Shown here: piece by piece, positions 1 through 5,605 of the stretch
Layout: every line of letters starts with the position of its first letter
How positions within the stretch are numbered: position 1 is the first letter of the stretch
DNA from: JADHUC01 sp964617665
GTDB taxonomy: Bacteria > Planctomycetota > Planctomycetia > Pirellulales > Pirellulaceae
NCBI GenBank assembly: GCA_964617665.1
Contig: CAZUAH010000786.1
Coordinates: forward strand, 1 to 5,605
Reading direction: 5' to 3'
DNA: 5,605 bases
Notes under the pieces: model-generated
Seen by the model: the letters and a program-made list of their open reading frames with translations, nothing else
What the model was told of the DNA's origin: nothing
The model's database searches: none
Made by a program: the position numbers and the translations under genes

Positions 1-187
1 CATGCGTCTTGTCCTTCAAATCGAGAGCATTGGGCACGTTCTCCCAGTCGGCCAGGTCGCCATCCACAACGATAGGCGGATCGACGTCGTAGGGAATCAC
101 GTAATGATCTGCTGCCCAGCCAACGCCGTCGAACGCCAGGCACAGCAGAACCAACAGGGGAGCTGTCGTTCTGAATTCAACAATCAT
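1..187 (-). CDS. Secreted protein with N-terminal CBM9-like domain (partial, 5' end only)
   Basis: The first 62 codons of a minus-strand gene are visible, starting at the ATG at 187-185 and running off the left edge. Residues 1 to about 23 form a signal peptide: a short start with one Arg (MIVEFR), a hydrophobic core (APLLVLLCLAF), then a small-residue site near GWAA. The mature part reads PYDVDPPIVVDGDLADWENV, the usual opening of family 9-like carbohydrate-binding (CBM9-like) domains, where a Pro-Pro stretch is followed by DG.L.DW. The protein is therefore probably exported and binds, or carries a module that binds, a sugar; what follows the module is outside the window. The start is supported by GAGGTGA seven bases upstream. 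It is transcribed divergently from the sialidase-like gene. Family assignment rests on a short segment, so the full function is unknown. Confidence 0.72.
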   Translation of the reverse strand, partial: MIVEFRTTAPLLVLLCLAFDGVGWAADHYVIPYDVDPPIVVDGDLADWENVPNALDLKDKTH

Positions 188-194
188 CTGGCTT

Positions 195-201
195 TCACCT
201 C
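195..201 (-). promoter_or_regulatory. Ribosome binding site of the CBM9-like gene
   Basis: On the minus strand this reads GAGGTGA and lies seven bases before the ATG at 187. It is a strong Shine-Dalgarno match and supports both the reality of the edge gene and its start. Confidence 0.7.
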
Positions 202-214
202 AGAGAGTAACCGT

Positions 215-232
215 CAACGCTCACCGGCGTTG
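215..232. repeat. Inverted repeat in leader of the CBM9-like gene
   Basis: CAACGC (215-220) and GCGTTG (227-232) are perfect reverse complements separated by six bases. The dyad lies 28 bp upstream of the start at 187, so it could be an operator or form a hairpin in the 5' untranslated RNA. A 6-bp dyad can occur by chance. Confidence 0.3.
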
Positions 233-338
233 CCGAGTGACTATGTTGTCCATGAGCATAATCTGCGCGCACATAGTGCTTCATATGCGACCCTGTTATG
301 ATGGACGCGCGAAAAACTGAAAGCACCACCCAAAAAAC

Positions 339-344
339 GGAGGA
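339..344 (+). promoter_or_regulatory. Ribosome binding site deciding the GTG start at 352
   Basis: GGAGGA lies seven bases upstream of the in-frame GTG at 352-354. The longer open frame begins at ATG 298 with no Shine-Dalgarno before it, and it would put this purine-rich site inside the coding sequence. The ATG at 400 has only GAAGG two bases away, which is too close. The site therefore favours GTG 352. Confidence 0.7.
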
Positions 345-351
345 CCGCATC

Positions 352-1491
352 GTGACAAGTAACCGTGTTGATGCCGAGGAAAACAACCTTACGAAGGCTA
401 TGGTGGTGCAGGCGTTCTTGGCGACCTTGACGACGATCAGTTTTGGCTGTTCTGTGCTCTGCAACGCGTCCGAAGATGACTCGCGCTGGGTCCATCCGCT
501 CTGCCAGCCGGCGCCGATAGACCGCAACGGCCCATTCTTAGAACTGGCCGACGGCAGCCTGATGACCGTCGACAGCCATGGAACGCGCGTGAGCAAAGAT
601 GATGGAAAGACATGGTCCGACGCGCAACCCATCTGTGAAGGCGTAGCCTGCCTGCGAGGCGGTCACGAGCCTGCTACGGTCTACTTCGTGCGGACGACAA
701 ACGGTGTGCTGGTCGCGGTCTATCTCAATTCAACGACATACAATTTCAGTTGGGATAACAACATCAATCAGCCGAAGGACGACTGTCGGCTGGAGGTGTG
801 GGCGGTCCGCAGCCTCGACGGCGGGAAGACCTGGACTGACCGGCAGCGACTGCTGGAAGGCTACAATCCCAACTTCTTCGGCTTCATCCAGCACAGCAGC
901 GGCAGGCTGGTTGCCGCGGTGCCCCACATTGTTCTCGACCCGGGCCGCTATGCCGCATGTTCTCTCACCTCTGACGACGACGGAAAGACATGGAAGCGAA
1001 GCAACTTGATTGACCTGGGCGGCCACGGACACCACTCCGGTGCGATGGAACCTTCAGTGGCGGAGCTAAACGATGGCCGGCTGCTGATGCTGATTCGCAC
1101 CCACTGGGGCCGTTTCTGGGAAGCTCTTTCCGATGACGGCGGTCTCTCGTGGCGCACCATCCGGCCGACTCAGATCGAGTCAAGTAGCTCGCCAGGATAC
1201 CTGCTTCGGTTGCGAAGCGGACGGCTTGCTCTTGTCTCGAACGGCAAGGTGGGACGCCAAGAAATGCTCATCGCTTTCTCCGAGGATGATGGAAAGAGTT
1301 GGACGCGACAAGTTGTCATTGCACGACAGAAGGGCGGCCAGTTGAGCTACCCGTTCGTCTTGGAACGTCGCGCCGGCGAAATATGGGCCATTGCGGGGTT
1401 CGCATATAAGAAGGGCTGGAAGGAGCCTGTGCCACTTAGGTTGAAGCTGAACGAAGAGGATTTTCTGCGTGAAGCAAAGGAGACTCCGTAG
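352..1491 (+). CDS. Secreted sialidase-like beta-propeller (BNR/Asp-box protein)
   Basis: With the GTG start at 352 the protein has 379 residues. A signal peptide is likely: a polar n-region of about 16 residues, a hydrophobic core at roughly 17-36 (AMVVQAFLATLTTISFGCSV), and possible cleavage after CNA (37-39). The two cysteines there do not sit in a proper lipobox. Five Asp boxes (S.D.G..W type) mark propeller blades: SKDDGKTW at 81, SLDGGKTW at 154, SDDDGKTW at 207, SDDGGLSW at 260 and SEDDGKSW at 310. EPSVAELNDGRLLMLIRT (233-250) is a typical segment of the BNR-type sialidase family, with Glu233 a candidate catalytic residue and Arg249 a candidate substrate-binding residue. No RIP motif is seen at the N-terminus; DRNGPF (57-62) may take its place. 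Members of this family may cleave terminal sialic acids, but many act on other sugars or are uncharacterised, so the substrate is open. The C25 peptidase gene follows 110 bp downstream on the same strand. Confidence 0.82.
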   Translation: MTSNRVDAEENNLTKAMVVQAFLATLTTISFGCSVLCNASEDDSRWVHPLCQPAPIDRNGPFLELADGSLMTVDSHGTRVSKDDGKTWSDAQPICEGVACLRGGHEPATVYFVRTTNGVLVAVYLNSTTYNFSWDNNINQPKDDCRLEVWAVRSLDGGKTWTDRQRLLEGYNPNFFGFIQHSSGRLVAAVPHIVLDPGRYAACSLTSDDDGKTWKRSNLIDLGGHGHHSGAMEPSVAELNDGRLLMLIRTHWGRFWEALSDDGGLSWRTIRPTQIESSSSPGYLLRLRSGRLALVSNGKVGRQEMLIAFSEDDGKSWTRQVVIARQKGGQLSYPFVLERRAGEIWAIAGFAYKKGWKEPVPLRLKLNEEDFLREAKETP

Positions 1492-1601
1492 CACGGCTCG
1501 CGGGTTTTCGAGGCACACCGAGAACGGTGGTGGACCATGCTTCACGAGAGATCAACGCACGATTAGATCGACTCACTCTGTTTCCGATGGGGCTATACAA
1601 C
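1492..1601 (+). other. Intergenic gap with a weak hairpin
   Basis: This 110-bp gap lies between two plus-strand genes. It includes a possible 7-bp stem with one G-U pair, GTTTTCG at 1504-1510 against CGAGAAC at 1519-1525, with an 8-base loop, starting 13 bases after the upstream stop. No T-run follows, so it is not a standard terminator. The peptidase frame is open through part of the gap from a GTG at 1527, but the peptide encoded there is polar and precedes the signal peptide. No promoter is recognisable. Confidence 0.3.
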
Positions 1602-3149
1602 ATGATGATTTGGCATGCAAGATTGGCGAAGCCGGTAACCGTGGCCGGTCTGATTGTGCTTCTAACTGGCTCGGTCGGAGCGGGGAATTCGTTCGTTATC
1701 CCTGAATTCACAGCGACTGGGAAGGCAACCGTTCTGCTGATCACAGGCGAAGAGATCGCGGCTGCATGGAAGCCTTTTGCTGCCTGGAAAACGCGTAACG
1801 GCAAAGCGACAAGAATCGTCACCGTCCGCCAGATCGAGCAGGGATACAAGGCCGACTGCGTTCAGGAGGAGATTCGGCTGTGCGTGCGCGATCACATTGA
1901 CAACCACGGCACGCGCTGGGTCATTCTCGGTGGCGACAGCCTGCCCGGCGGCAAGGGCTTGGTTCCGGGCGGTCATACGACGGTCCATGCTCAGGAGAAG
2001 GCCGGTATTCCCACGGACGTCGCGTATCTGAGCAAGACCAACTGGGACGCCGACGGCGACGGGATCTATGGCGAGTGGAAAGACGACCGCGAGGCAATCT
2101 CCTACCCCGACGGAAGCGTGGGACTTGGCCGCGTGCCAGTGCGATCGGCCGCCGATGTGGCGGCGTTCACCGACAAAGTAATTGCCTACGAGTCAAGGTA
2201 CCCCACCTCCGACTTTGCCAAGCAGATGATCTACACGTGCACCGACAGCCCGGCTTATCCGAAAGTTCGCAAAAGCTGGGACGGGTATGTGTCGAAGGTC
2301 TGGGACGGCGGCCAGGTGGGACGCTTCTTCTCTGCCGAGACACCATGGGACAAGGACGGGAGTCCGGGGAGCCATCAACTCAGCGCCGAAAACCTCGTCG
2401 CTTTGATCAACGGCAAGACGGTCGGAAAGTTACACATTCACGGCCACGGTTTTCTCCCATGTTGGATCCTCGAACGTTCCCGGTTTTCTGCCGAGCACGT
2501 CGGCCAACTAACCAACGAGGCAGCCTACCCGCTGATCACCACGGTCTCCTGTTTCACAGGCCAGTACGACGGCAAGCAAGATCCTCCCATCGTCGAGTCG
2601 ATGATCCGCCAGCCGAAGGGCGGATCGGTCGCCATCGTCGCCCCGATCCGCACGGGAAAACCGCACTTCCACCAGCGTTCGGACTTCCGTCTGATGGTCA
2701 CCGAGGGCAAGCTCGACGGTACGACGCAGACGATGACTCGCTACTGGTCCAACGGTCTGGGAAGCAATCTCACGACTGGCGAGTCGTTGATGAAGGCCAA
2801 AGCCGCAATGGCCTCGGATGCTCGCAAGACGGCAGGCTACCACCTGTGTATCTGCGAGTTGAACCTCCTCGGAGATCCTACGCTCGATATGCGAGCGAAT
2901 GTACCTCGCACGCCGAAGCTTGAATCTCCGGACGGGATTGCCACAGGCAAGCAGTCGTTCGAAATCAAAACCAATGCCCCTGGGAGCACGGTTTGTCTGT
3001 GGAAAGGCTTGGAGGTGTACTGTGTCGCCACTTCGGACGCCGACGGCAAGGCCCAGTTCCAGATTGAACCCACCTCGGCAGGAGATCTGTTCATTACTGT
3101 TTCCGGAGTGGACCTGAACTCGGTCACGAAGAGCACTACCGTCAAATAG
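1602..3149 (+). CDS. Secreted gingipain-like cysteine peptidase, family C25
   Basis: From ATG 1602 the protein has 515 residues. The start was chosen because it opens directly into a signal peptide: MMIWHARLAKP, a hydrophobic core (VTVAGLIVLLTG, about 12-23), then small residues (SVGAG). The only upstream help is a weak GGGG nine bases before; ATG 1587, ATG 1605 and GTG 1527 are alternatives. Catalytic-domain marks follow in order: a Ca-site-like loop WDADGDGIYGEW (148-159), LGRVPVRSAADVAAFTDKVIAYE, then HIHGHGF with the likely catalytic His282 of the GHG motif, then QLTNEAAYPLITTVSCFTG with the nucleophile Cys317. The spacing and wording match the RgpB-type GHG and VAC..G segments. GDPTL (424-428) closes the domain as in other C25 members. 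The last 75 or so residues look like an Ig-like beta domain, as in gingipains. Unlike gingipains there is no long propeptide and no C-terminal secretion domain. It should cleave proteins outside the cytoplasm; bond preference cannot be read from the sequence. Confidence 0.88.
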   Translation: MMIWHARLAKPVTVAGLIVLLTGSVGAGNSFVIPEFTATGKATVLLITGEEIAAAWKPFAAWKTRNGKATRIVTVRQIEQGYKADCVQEEIRLCVRDHIDNHGTRWVILGGDSLPGGKGLVPGGHTTVHAQEKAGIPTDVAYLSKTNWDADGDGIYGEWKDDREAISYPDGSVGLGRVPVRSAADVAAFTDKVIAYESRYPTSDFAKQMIYTCTDSPAYPKVRKSWDGYVSKVWDGGQVGRFFSAETPWDKDGSPGSHQLSAENLVALINGKTVGKLHIHGHGFLPCWILERSRFSAEHVGQLTNEAAYPLITTVSCFTGQYDGKQDPPIVESMIRQPKGGSVAIVAPIRTGKPHFHQRSDFRLMVTEGKLDGTTQTMTRYWSNGLGSNLTTGESLMKAKAAMASDARKTAGYHLCICELNLLGDPTLDMRANVPRTPKLESPDGIATGKQSFEIKTNAPGSTVCLWKGLEVYCVATSDADGKAQFQIEPTSAGDLFITVSGVDLNSVTKSTTVK

Positions 3150-3252
3150 AGAAATCGGCTACTCGTCGTCCATCGCACCTGGGCAGCCCGCTGAGCGATT
3201 CGTGTGTTCTGAACGCTGAAGCTTTCGGAACTGGCCCGAGAAGGCAAAGGCG
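3150..3252. other. Convergent intergenic gap without clear terminator
   Basis: This 103-bp gap lies between the stop of the plus-strand peptidase and the stop of the minus-strand glycoside-hydrolase-like gene. Transcripts from both sides must end around here, but I see no GC-rich hairpin followed by a T-run in either direction. AGCG and CGCT tetramers around 3192-3220 could pair only across a long loop. Termination may be Rho-dependent or lie inside the neighbouring gene. Confidence 0.4.
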
Positions 3253-4812
3253 TCATCCAGCAGGATGCAGCCGCACCTCTACCCGGAACACTTTGATCGA
3301 ACGCTGTTCAGCAGCCGTGATTGCAATCGTATCCTTGTTCTGGCCAGGCAAGGCGCTAGGTGGAACCGTGTAAGTCAACAGCCGATTCCCATTCGGCATG
3401 GCCTCGTTGCTCTGCATCTTGCCGGCGACGCCGTTTACAGAAACAGTCGGAGCGTCACCATTCACATCCTGGGCCGCCACTTCGATGATCGCTTCGGCCT
3501 GTGATCCGGCCAGCGGCGTTGGGCCCAGCGGCAGATTGAACGACAACGCCGTACCTTTGGCCGGCAATGGGGGACGGTATCCTTCGCCAGGAACCACGAC
3601 TTCGCGATAGGTCACGCCATGACGACGCGGCAGCTTCCGGAGTTCCTCCAACGACGAGAACGCGTTCAGCAATGGTTGGTATCCGGGATCAGACCAACGG
3701 CCACTCTGGAAGTGGTTGAACAGGTAGACAACATCACCACCGCCTGAGAGAACCGAGACGGCTGCAGCGGCAGCATATTCAGGGTCCCTGGACCGGATCG
3801 GGCCGCCAGGGTGCGGCCGACAGAGCACTTCGAGCCCGCCGGCAAGCGTCACACGGTCGCCCAGCAACTGGCGCCAAGCGGCGAGTGGTATGTCGAAATG
3901 CATTGTCGCCCATCGTGGTGTGGCAACCACCAAATCCACCAAGCCGTTTTTCGCCCAAGTCGGTGCGTCCAACCCCAGACCAATCGCCGTCTCTGGTTGA
4001 GACGGAACCCGCACACCAAGCTTGACTGGATGCTTGCGCCGCGCCGCAGCCTCGTCCGCCAGTTGCCGAATCTCCTTGAGCCATTGCGTCAGAATCATAC
4101 CTCCCGCCGTCTCTTCACCTTTGCTAAAGAGATACGGTTCGCGCATGAAGTCCAGTTCTAGGCCGTCGACGTCGTAGCGCTGGAGCGTCTCGACAATCAA
4201 CGCTCGGTAGTGATCGCGGACTTCGGCATGAGCGTAATCCAACGCGCGGGCGTAGTAGCCCGGGTGCCCTTTCCGGAAGAGTTTCGGTTTCCGCCAAAGT
4301 TCGCTGTGAAACGGATGGTCCAGATTGTTGTTTTCGTGGACATCGTTCATGCGAAGCGAGATCCACGGCGAAATGCCGTGGTGGCGACAGCGTTGGATGA
4401 CTCGCGCCGGGTAATCCACTCCCTGCCGATGAACTTCGAGCATGTTTCCGACAAGCTTGCGGTACGCCTTGCGCCGGTCTGGGGCAACAGCGGCCAGGAA
4501 GAGTTGCTCGTCCGGCCCGTTGGGATCGTATCCATCCCAGAACGCTTCCCAAACATCGCTGCGGTAGTTTGTCCGTCGAGCGTTCGTATTGCACATCAGC
4601 ACCGTCACCCCAGCGCCGGCAATCACATCAACGTAGCGATCAACCACTTCGCCAGCCTTGCCGGCGGGAATATCCCCATGGTAGAAGATATCCGTACAGT
4701 CCTCGTTGTGCAGAAGCCCGACCAGTTTTGGTGCGTCTGCGGGCTCGGCGGCACGGCCAGCCCCAATCAGCAAACTCGCCGCAGCAAGATAACGAATCAT
4801 TGTTCTGTTCAT
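3253..4812 (-). CDS. Secreted TIM-barrel glycoside-hydrolase-like protein
   Basis: The protein has 519 residues. Residues 1-21 are a signal peptide (MNRTMIRYLAAASLLIGAGRA) with cleavage expected before AEP. The start at ATG 4812 has AGGAG six bases upstream. The region to about residue 410 reads like a (beta/alpha)8 barrel of the GHL10/alpha-amylase-like superfamily: GISPWISLRMNDVHENN (about 146-162) as one strand with polar residues at its end, and YDVDGLELDFMREPY (213-227), a strand ending with acidic residues Asp216, Glu219 and Asp221 that are the best catalytic candidates. VKLGVRVPS and LVDLVVATPRW are further strand-like segments, and AVSVLSGGGDVVYLFNHF suits a late strand. About residues 415-519 form a separate beta-rich domain, probably a beta-sandwich accessory module. 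It is likely a glycosidase acting outside the cytoplasm, but I recognise no named enzyme and cannot assign a substrate. It lies 62 bp downstream of the second propeller gene, so the two probably form an operon. Confidence 0.75.
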   Translation of the reverse strand: MNRTMIRYLAAASLLIGAGRAAEPADAPKLVGLLHNEDCTDIFYHGDIPAGKAGEVVDRYVDVIAGAGVTVLMCNTNARRTNYRSDVWEAFWDGYDPNGPDEQLFLAAVAPDRRKAYRKLVGNMLEVHRQGVDYPARVIQRCRHHGISPWISLRMNDVHENNNLDHPFHSELWRKPKLFRKGHPGYYARALDYAHAEVRDHYRALIVETLQRYDVDGLELDFMREPYLFSKGEETAGGMILTQWLKEIRQLADEAAARRKHPVKLGVRVPSQPETAIGLGLDAPTWAKNGLVDLVVATPRWATMHFDIPLAAWRQLLGDRVTLAGGLEVLCRPHPGGPIRSRDPEYAAAAAVSVLSGGGDVVYLFNHFQSGRWSDPGYQPLLNAFSSLEELRKLPRRHGVTYREVVVPGEGYRPPLPAKGTALSFNLPLGPTPLAGSQAEAIIEVAAQDVNGDAPTVSVNGVAGKMQSNEAMPNGNRLLTYTVPPSALPGQNKDTIAITAAEQRSIKVFRVEVRLHPAG

Positions 4813-4818
4813 TGGATA

Positions 4819-4823
4819 CTCCT
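4819..4823 (-). promoter_or_regulatory. Ribosome binding site of the glycoside-hydrolase-like gene
   Basis: On the minus strand this is AGGAG, six bases before the ATG at 4812. It supports that start over the in-frame ATG four codons later. Confidence 0.65.
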
Positions 4824-4828
4824 GCTTA

Positions 4829-4863
4829 GCTCAGAATTTTCACCGAGTCTCGTCTGCCTGAGC
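4829..4863 (-). repeat. Nested inverted repeat between two minus-strand genes
   Basis: GCTCAG (4829-4834) and CTGAGC (4858-4863) are perfect reverse complements with 23 bases between them. Near the centre lies a second palindrome, CGAGTCTCG (4844-4852). In the minus-strand transcript this could fold as a stem just after the stop of the upstream propeller gene and just before the Shine-Dalgarno at 4823. No T-run follows, so it is not a standard terminator. It could affect RNA processing or translation of the downstream gene, or be chance. Confidence 0.3.
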
Positions 4864-4874
4864 ACCTCACATCT

Positions 4875-5605
4875 CTACCTGGTCGGCCGTGTCCAACGCG
4901 TCAGGCAAATGTGGGTGATGTTGTCGATCCCATTGAAGTAGTAGATCGTCGCCAAGGTCCCATCGTTCAGCCGTTGCGTAATCGGGTAGCCAAGATCGCT
5001 GCCACTGCCGAAACCATCGGCACGCAGGATGATCTCGTTTTCGATGTCCCAACTCCGACCGCCGTCGTGACTGAGGCAAGCTCGAATTCCCATGGGCGCT
5101 CGGCGATAGCCATAGGTCGCCACCAGCCAGCCATCGGGCAGCATCAGCAAGTGCGCCGGATAGCCCCAGATTCCGGTATCGACCGGCTCGGACCAAGTCT
5201 TACCGCGATCCGTTGACGTCACCTGATAGAGGAAACCGGCCTGCTTCTTGTTCGTCGATTCCGCGGTCCGCATCAGCGCGATCACGTGCCCTTCGGCATT
5301 GGCTCCCAGTGCCGTCTCGTTGAAACTCATCTGCTCGTCGCCCATCGCCATTGGCAGACAGGTCCAACTGTCGCCATCATCCTCCGTGCGTAGCACGTGG
5401 GCGCTGCGGTGGCCGTCTGGCCCCGTATCGTAAATGCCAACCAGCCGTATGCCGTTGCCTAGATTCAGGTAAGCCGCCTGGTGAAAACTCATCATTCCAC
5501 CGCCAGGCGGCACTTCGATTTCCGTCCAGGGACGGATTGTCTCGCCAGTGATGCTACGAACCGTGAAACGGGCGCCGCTCAGATAGGCCACCGTACCCGG
5601 TCGCA
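4875..5605 (-). CDS. Sialidase-like Asp-box beta-propeller (partial, N-terminus outside window)
   Basis: About 243 codons of the C-terminal part are visible, ending at TAG 4877-4875. The frame is open to the right edge. The GTG at 5591 has no Shine-Dalgarno and lies in the middle of propeller-like sequence (RPGTVAYLSGARFTV), so the true start is outside. Three Asp boxes are seen in order: TEDDGDSW (5387-5364), STDRGKTW (5216-5193) and SHDGGRSW (5072-5049). SFNETALGANAEGHVIALMRT carries a Glu (codon 5318-5316) and an Arg placed as in the E...MRT segment of BNR-type sialidases. The end, DLGYPITQRLNDGTLATIYYFN followed by HICLTRW, is the usual last-blade signature of the same bacterial group. 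It is thus a distant relative of the propeller at 352-1491, and Asp boxes are its main common feature. Activity on sialic acid is not shown. Whether it is secreted cannot be seen. It is probably co-transcribed with the downstream glycoside-hydrolase-like gene. Confidence 0.8.
   Translation of the reverse strand, partial: RPGTVAYLSGARFTVRSITGETIRPWTEIEVPPGGGMMSFHQAAYLNLGNGIRLVGIYDTGPDGHRSAHVLRTEDDGDSWTCLPMAMGDEQMSFNETALGANAEGHVIALMRTAESTNKKQAGFLYQVTSTDRGKTWSEPVDTGIWGYPAHLLMLPDGWLVATYGYRRAPMGIRACLSHDGGRSWDIENEIILRADGFGSGSDLGYPITQRLNDGTLATIYYFNGIDNITHICLTRWTRPTR

Larger units (their letters stand above)
188..351. promoter_or_regulatory. Divergent intergenic region with both promoters expected
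   Basis: This 164-bp stretch separates two genes that start outward from it, so promoters for both must lie here or further inside. Seen in it: a 6-bp inverted repeat at 215-232, a small dyad GCAC-ATA-GTGC at 269-279, and TATGAT at 297-302, which resembles a -10 box for the plus-strand gene, about 37 bases before the Shine-Dalgarno at 339. I find no convincing -35 box at the right distance from it, and sigma consensus boxes are poorly defined in the suspected phylum. Nothing resembling a riboswitch or tRNA was seen. That the two genes are co-regulated is inference from the divergent arrangement. Confidence 0.4.

Noticed and set aside
421..468. Lipoprotein signal (cysteines at residues 33 and 37 of the first propeller)
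   Set aside because: The residues before the cysteines (SFG and SVL) do not fit a lipobox with Leu at -3 and small residues at -2 and -1.
195..632. 145-residue minus-strand open frame that covers the intergenic region and the start of the propeller gene
   Set aside because: It is Ser-rich with no signal peptide or domain, ends within the ribosome binding site of the CBM9-like gene, and is opposed by the supported plus-strand gene.
1504..1525. Hairpin after the first propeller gene as a terminator
   Set aside because: The stem has a G-U pair and no following T-run, and the downstream gene on the same strand could be co-transcribed.
2075..2923. 282-residue plus-strand open frame inside the peptidase gene
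   Set aside because: It overlaps the C25 coding sequence in another frame, is rich in Arg and Pro as expected of out-of-frame reading of GC-rich DNA, and has no domain-like motifs.
3150..3252. Bidirectional terminator between convergent genes
   Set aside because: No stable inverted repeat with T-runs on either side was found; only tetramers with a long loop.
4210..4941. 243-residue plus-strand open frame
   Set aside because: It is antisense to the glycoside-hydrolase-like gene and crosses into the end of the propeller gene; both sense products have clear motifs and this one has none.
5589..5591. GTG as start of the right-edge propeller gene
   Set aside because: No ribosome binding site precedes it, the frame stays open to the window edge, and the sequence there already looks like propeller strands.

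Overview
The window looks like part of a Planctomycetes-type (possibly Verrucomicrobia or Lentisphaerae) chromosome. This rests on moderate-to-high GC, loosely packed genes, and a series of secreted, degradative proteins of families expanded in those phyla: Asp-box propellers, a gingipain-like C25 peptidase, a TIM-barrel glycoside-hydrolase-like protein and a family 9-like carbohydrate-binding module. The taxonomic call is inference; no marker gene is present.

Layout. At the left edge (1-187, minus) is the 5' end of a secreted protein starting with a CBM9-like domain. A 164-bp divergent intergenic region separates it from a plus-strand pair: a secreted sialidase-like beta-propeller (352-1491, GTG start chosen because it has a strong Shine-Dalgarno) and a secreted C25 cysteine peptidase (1602-3149). 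After a 103-bp convergent gap comes a minus-strand pair: a secreted TIM-barrel glycoside-hydrolase-like protein (3253-4812) and, upstream of it in transcription and running off the right edge, a second sialidase-like propeller (4875-5605).

How they may work together. The three genes whose 5' ends are visible and certain in outline, plus the edge gene, carry signal peptides; the right-edge propeller lacks its N-terminus here. Sialidase-like propellers next to a gingipain-type protease and a glycosidase-like barrel would suit removal of terminal sugars and cleavage of the protein core of glycoproteins or mucin-like material outside the cytoplasm. That is a hypothesis: these families are numerous in such genomes and neighbours need not share a substrate. 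No RNA genes, mobile elements, CRISPR arrays or clear rho-independent terminators were seen. I found no clearly new system; the most worthwhile points are the compact C25 peptidase without a visible propeptide and the co-location of protease with propellers.
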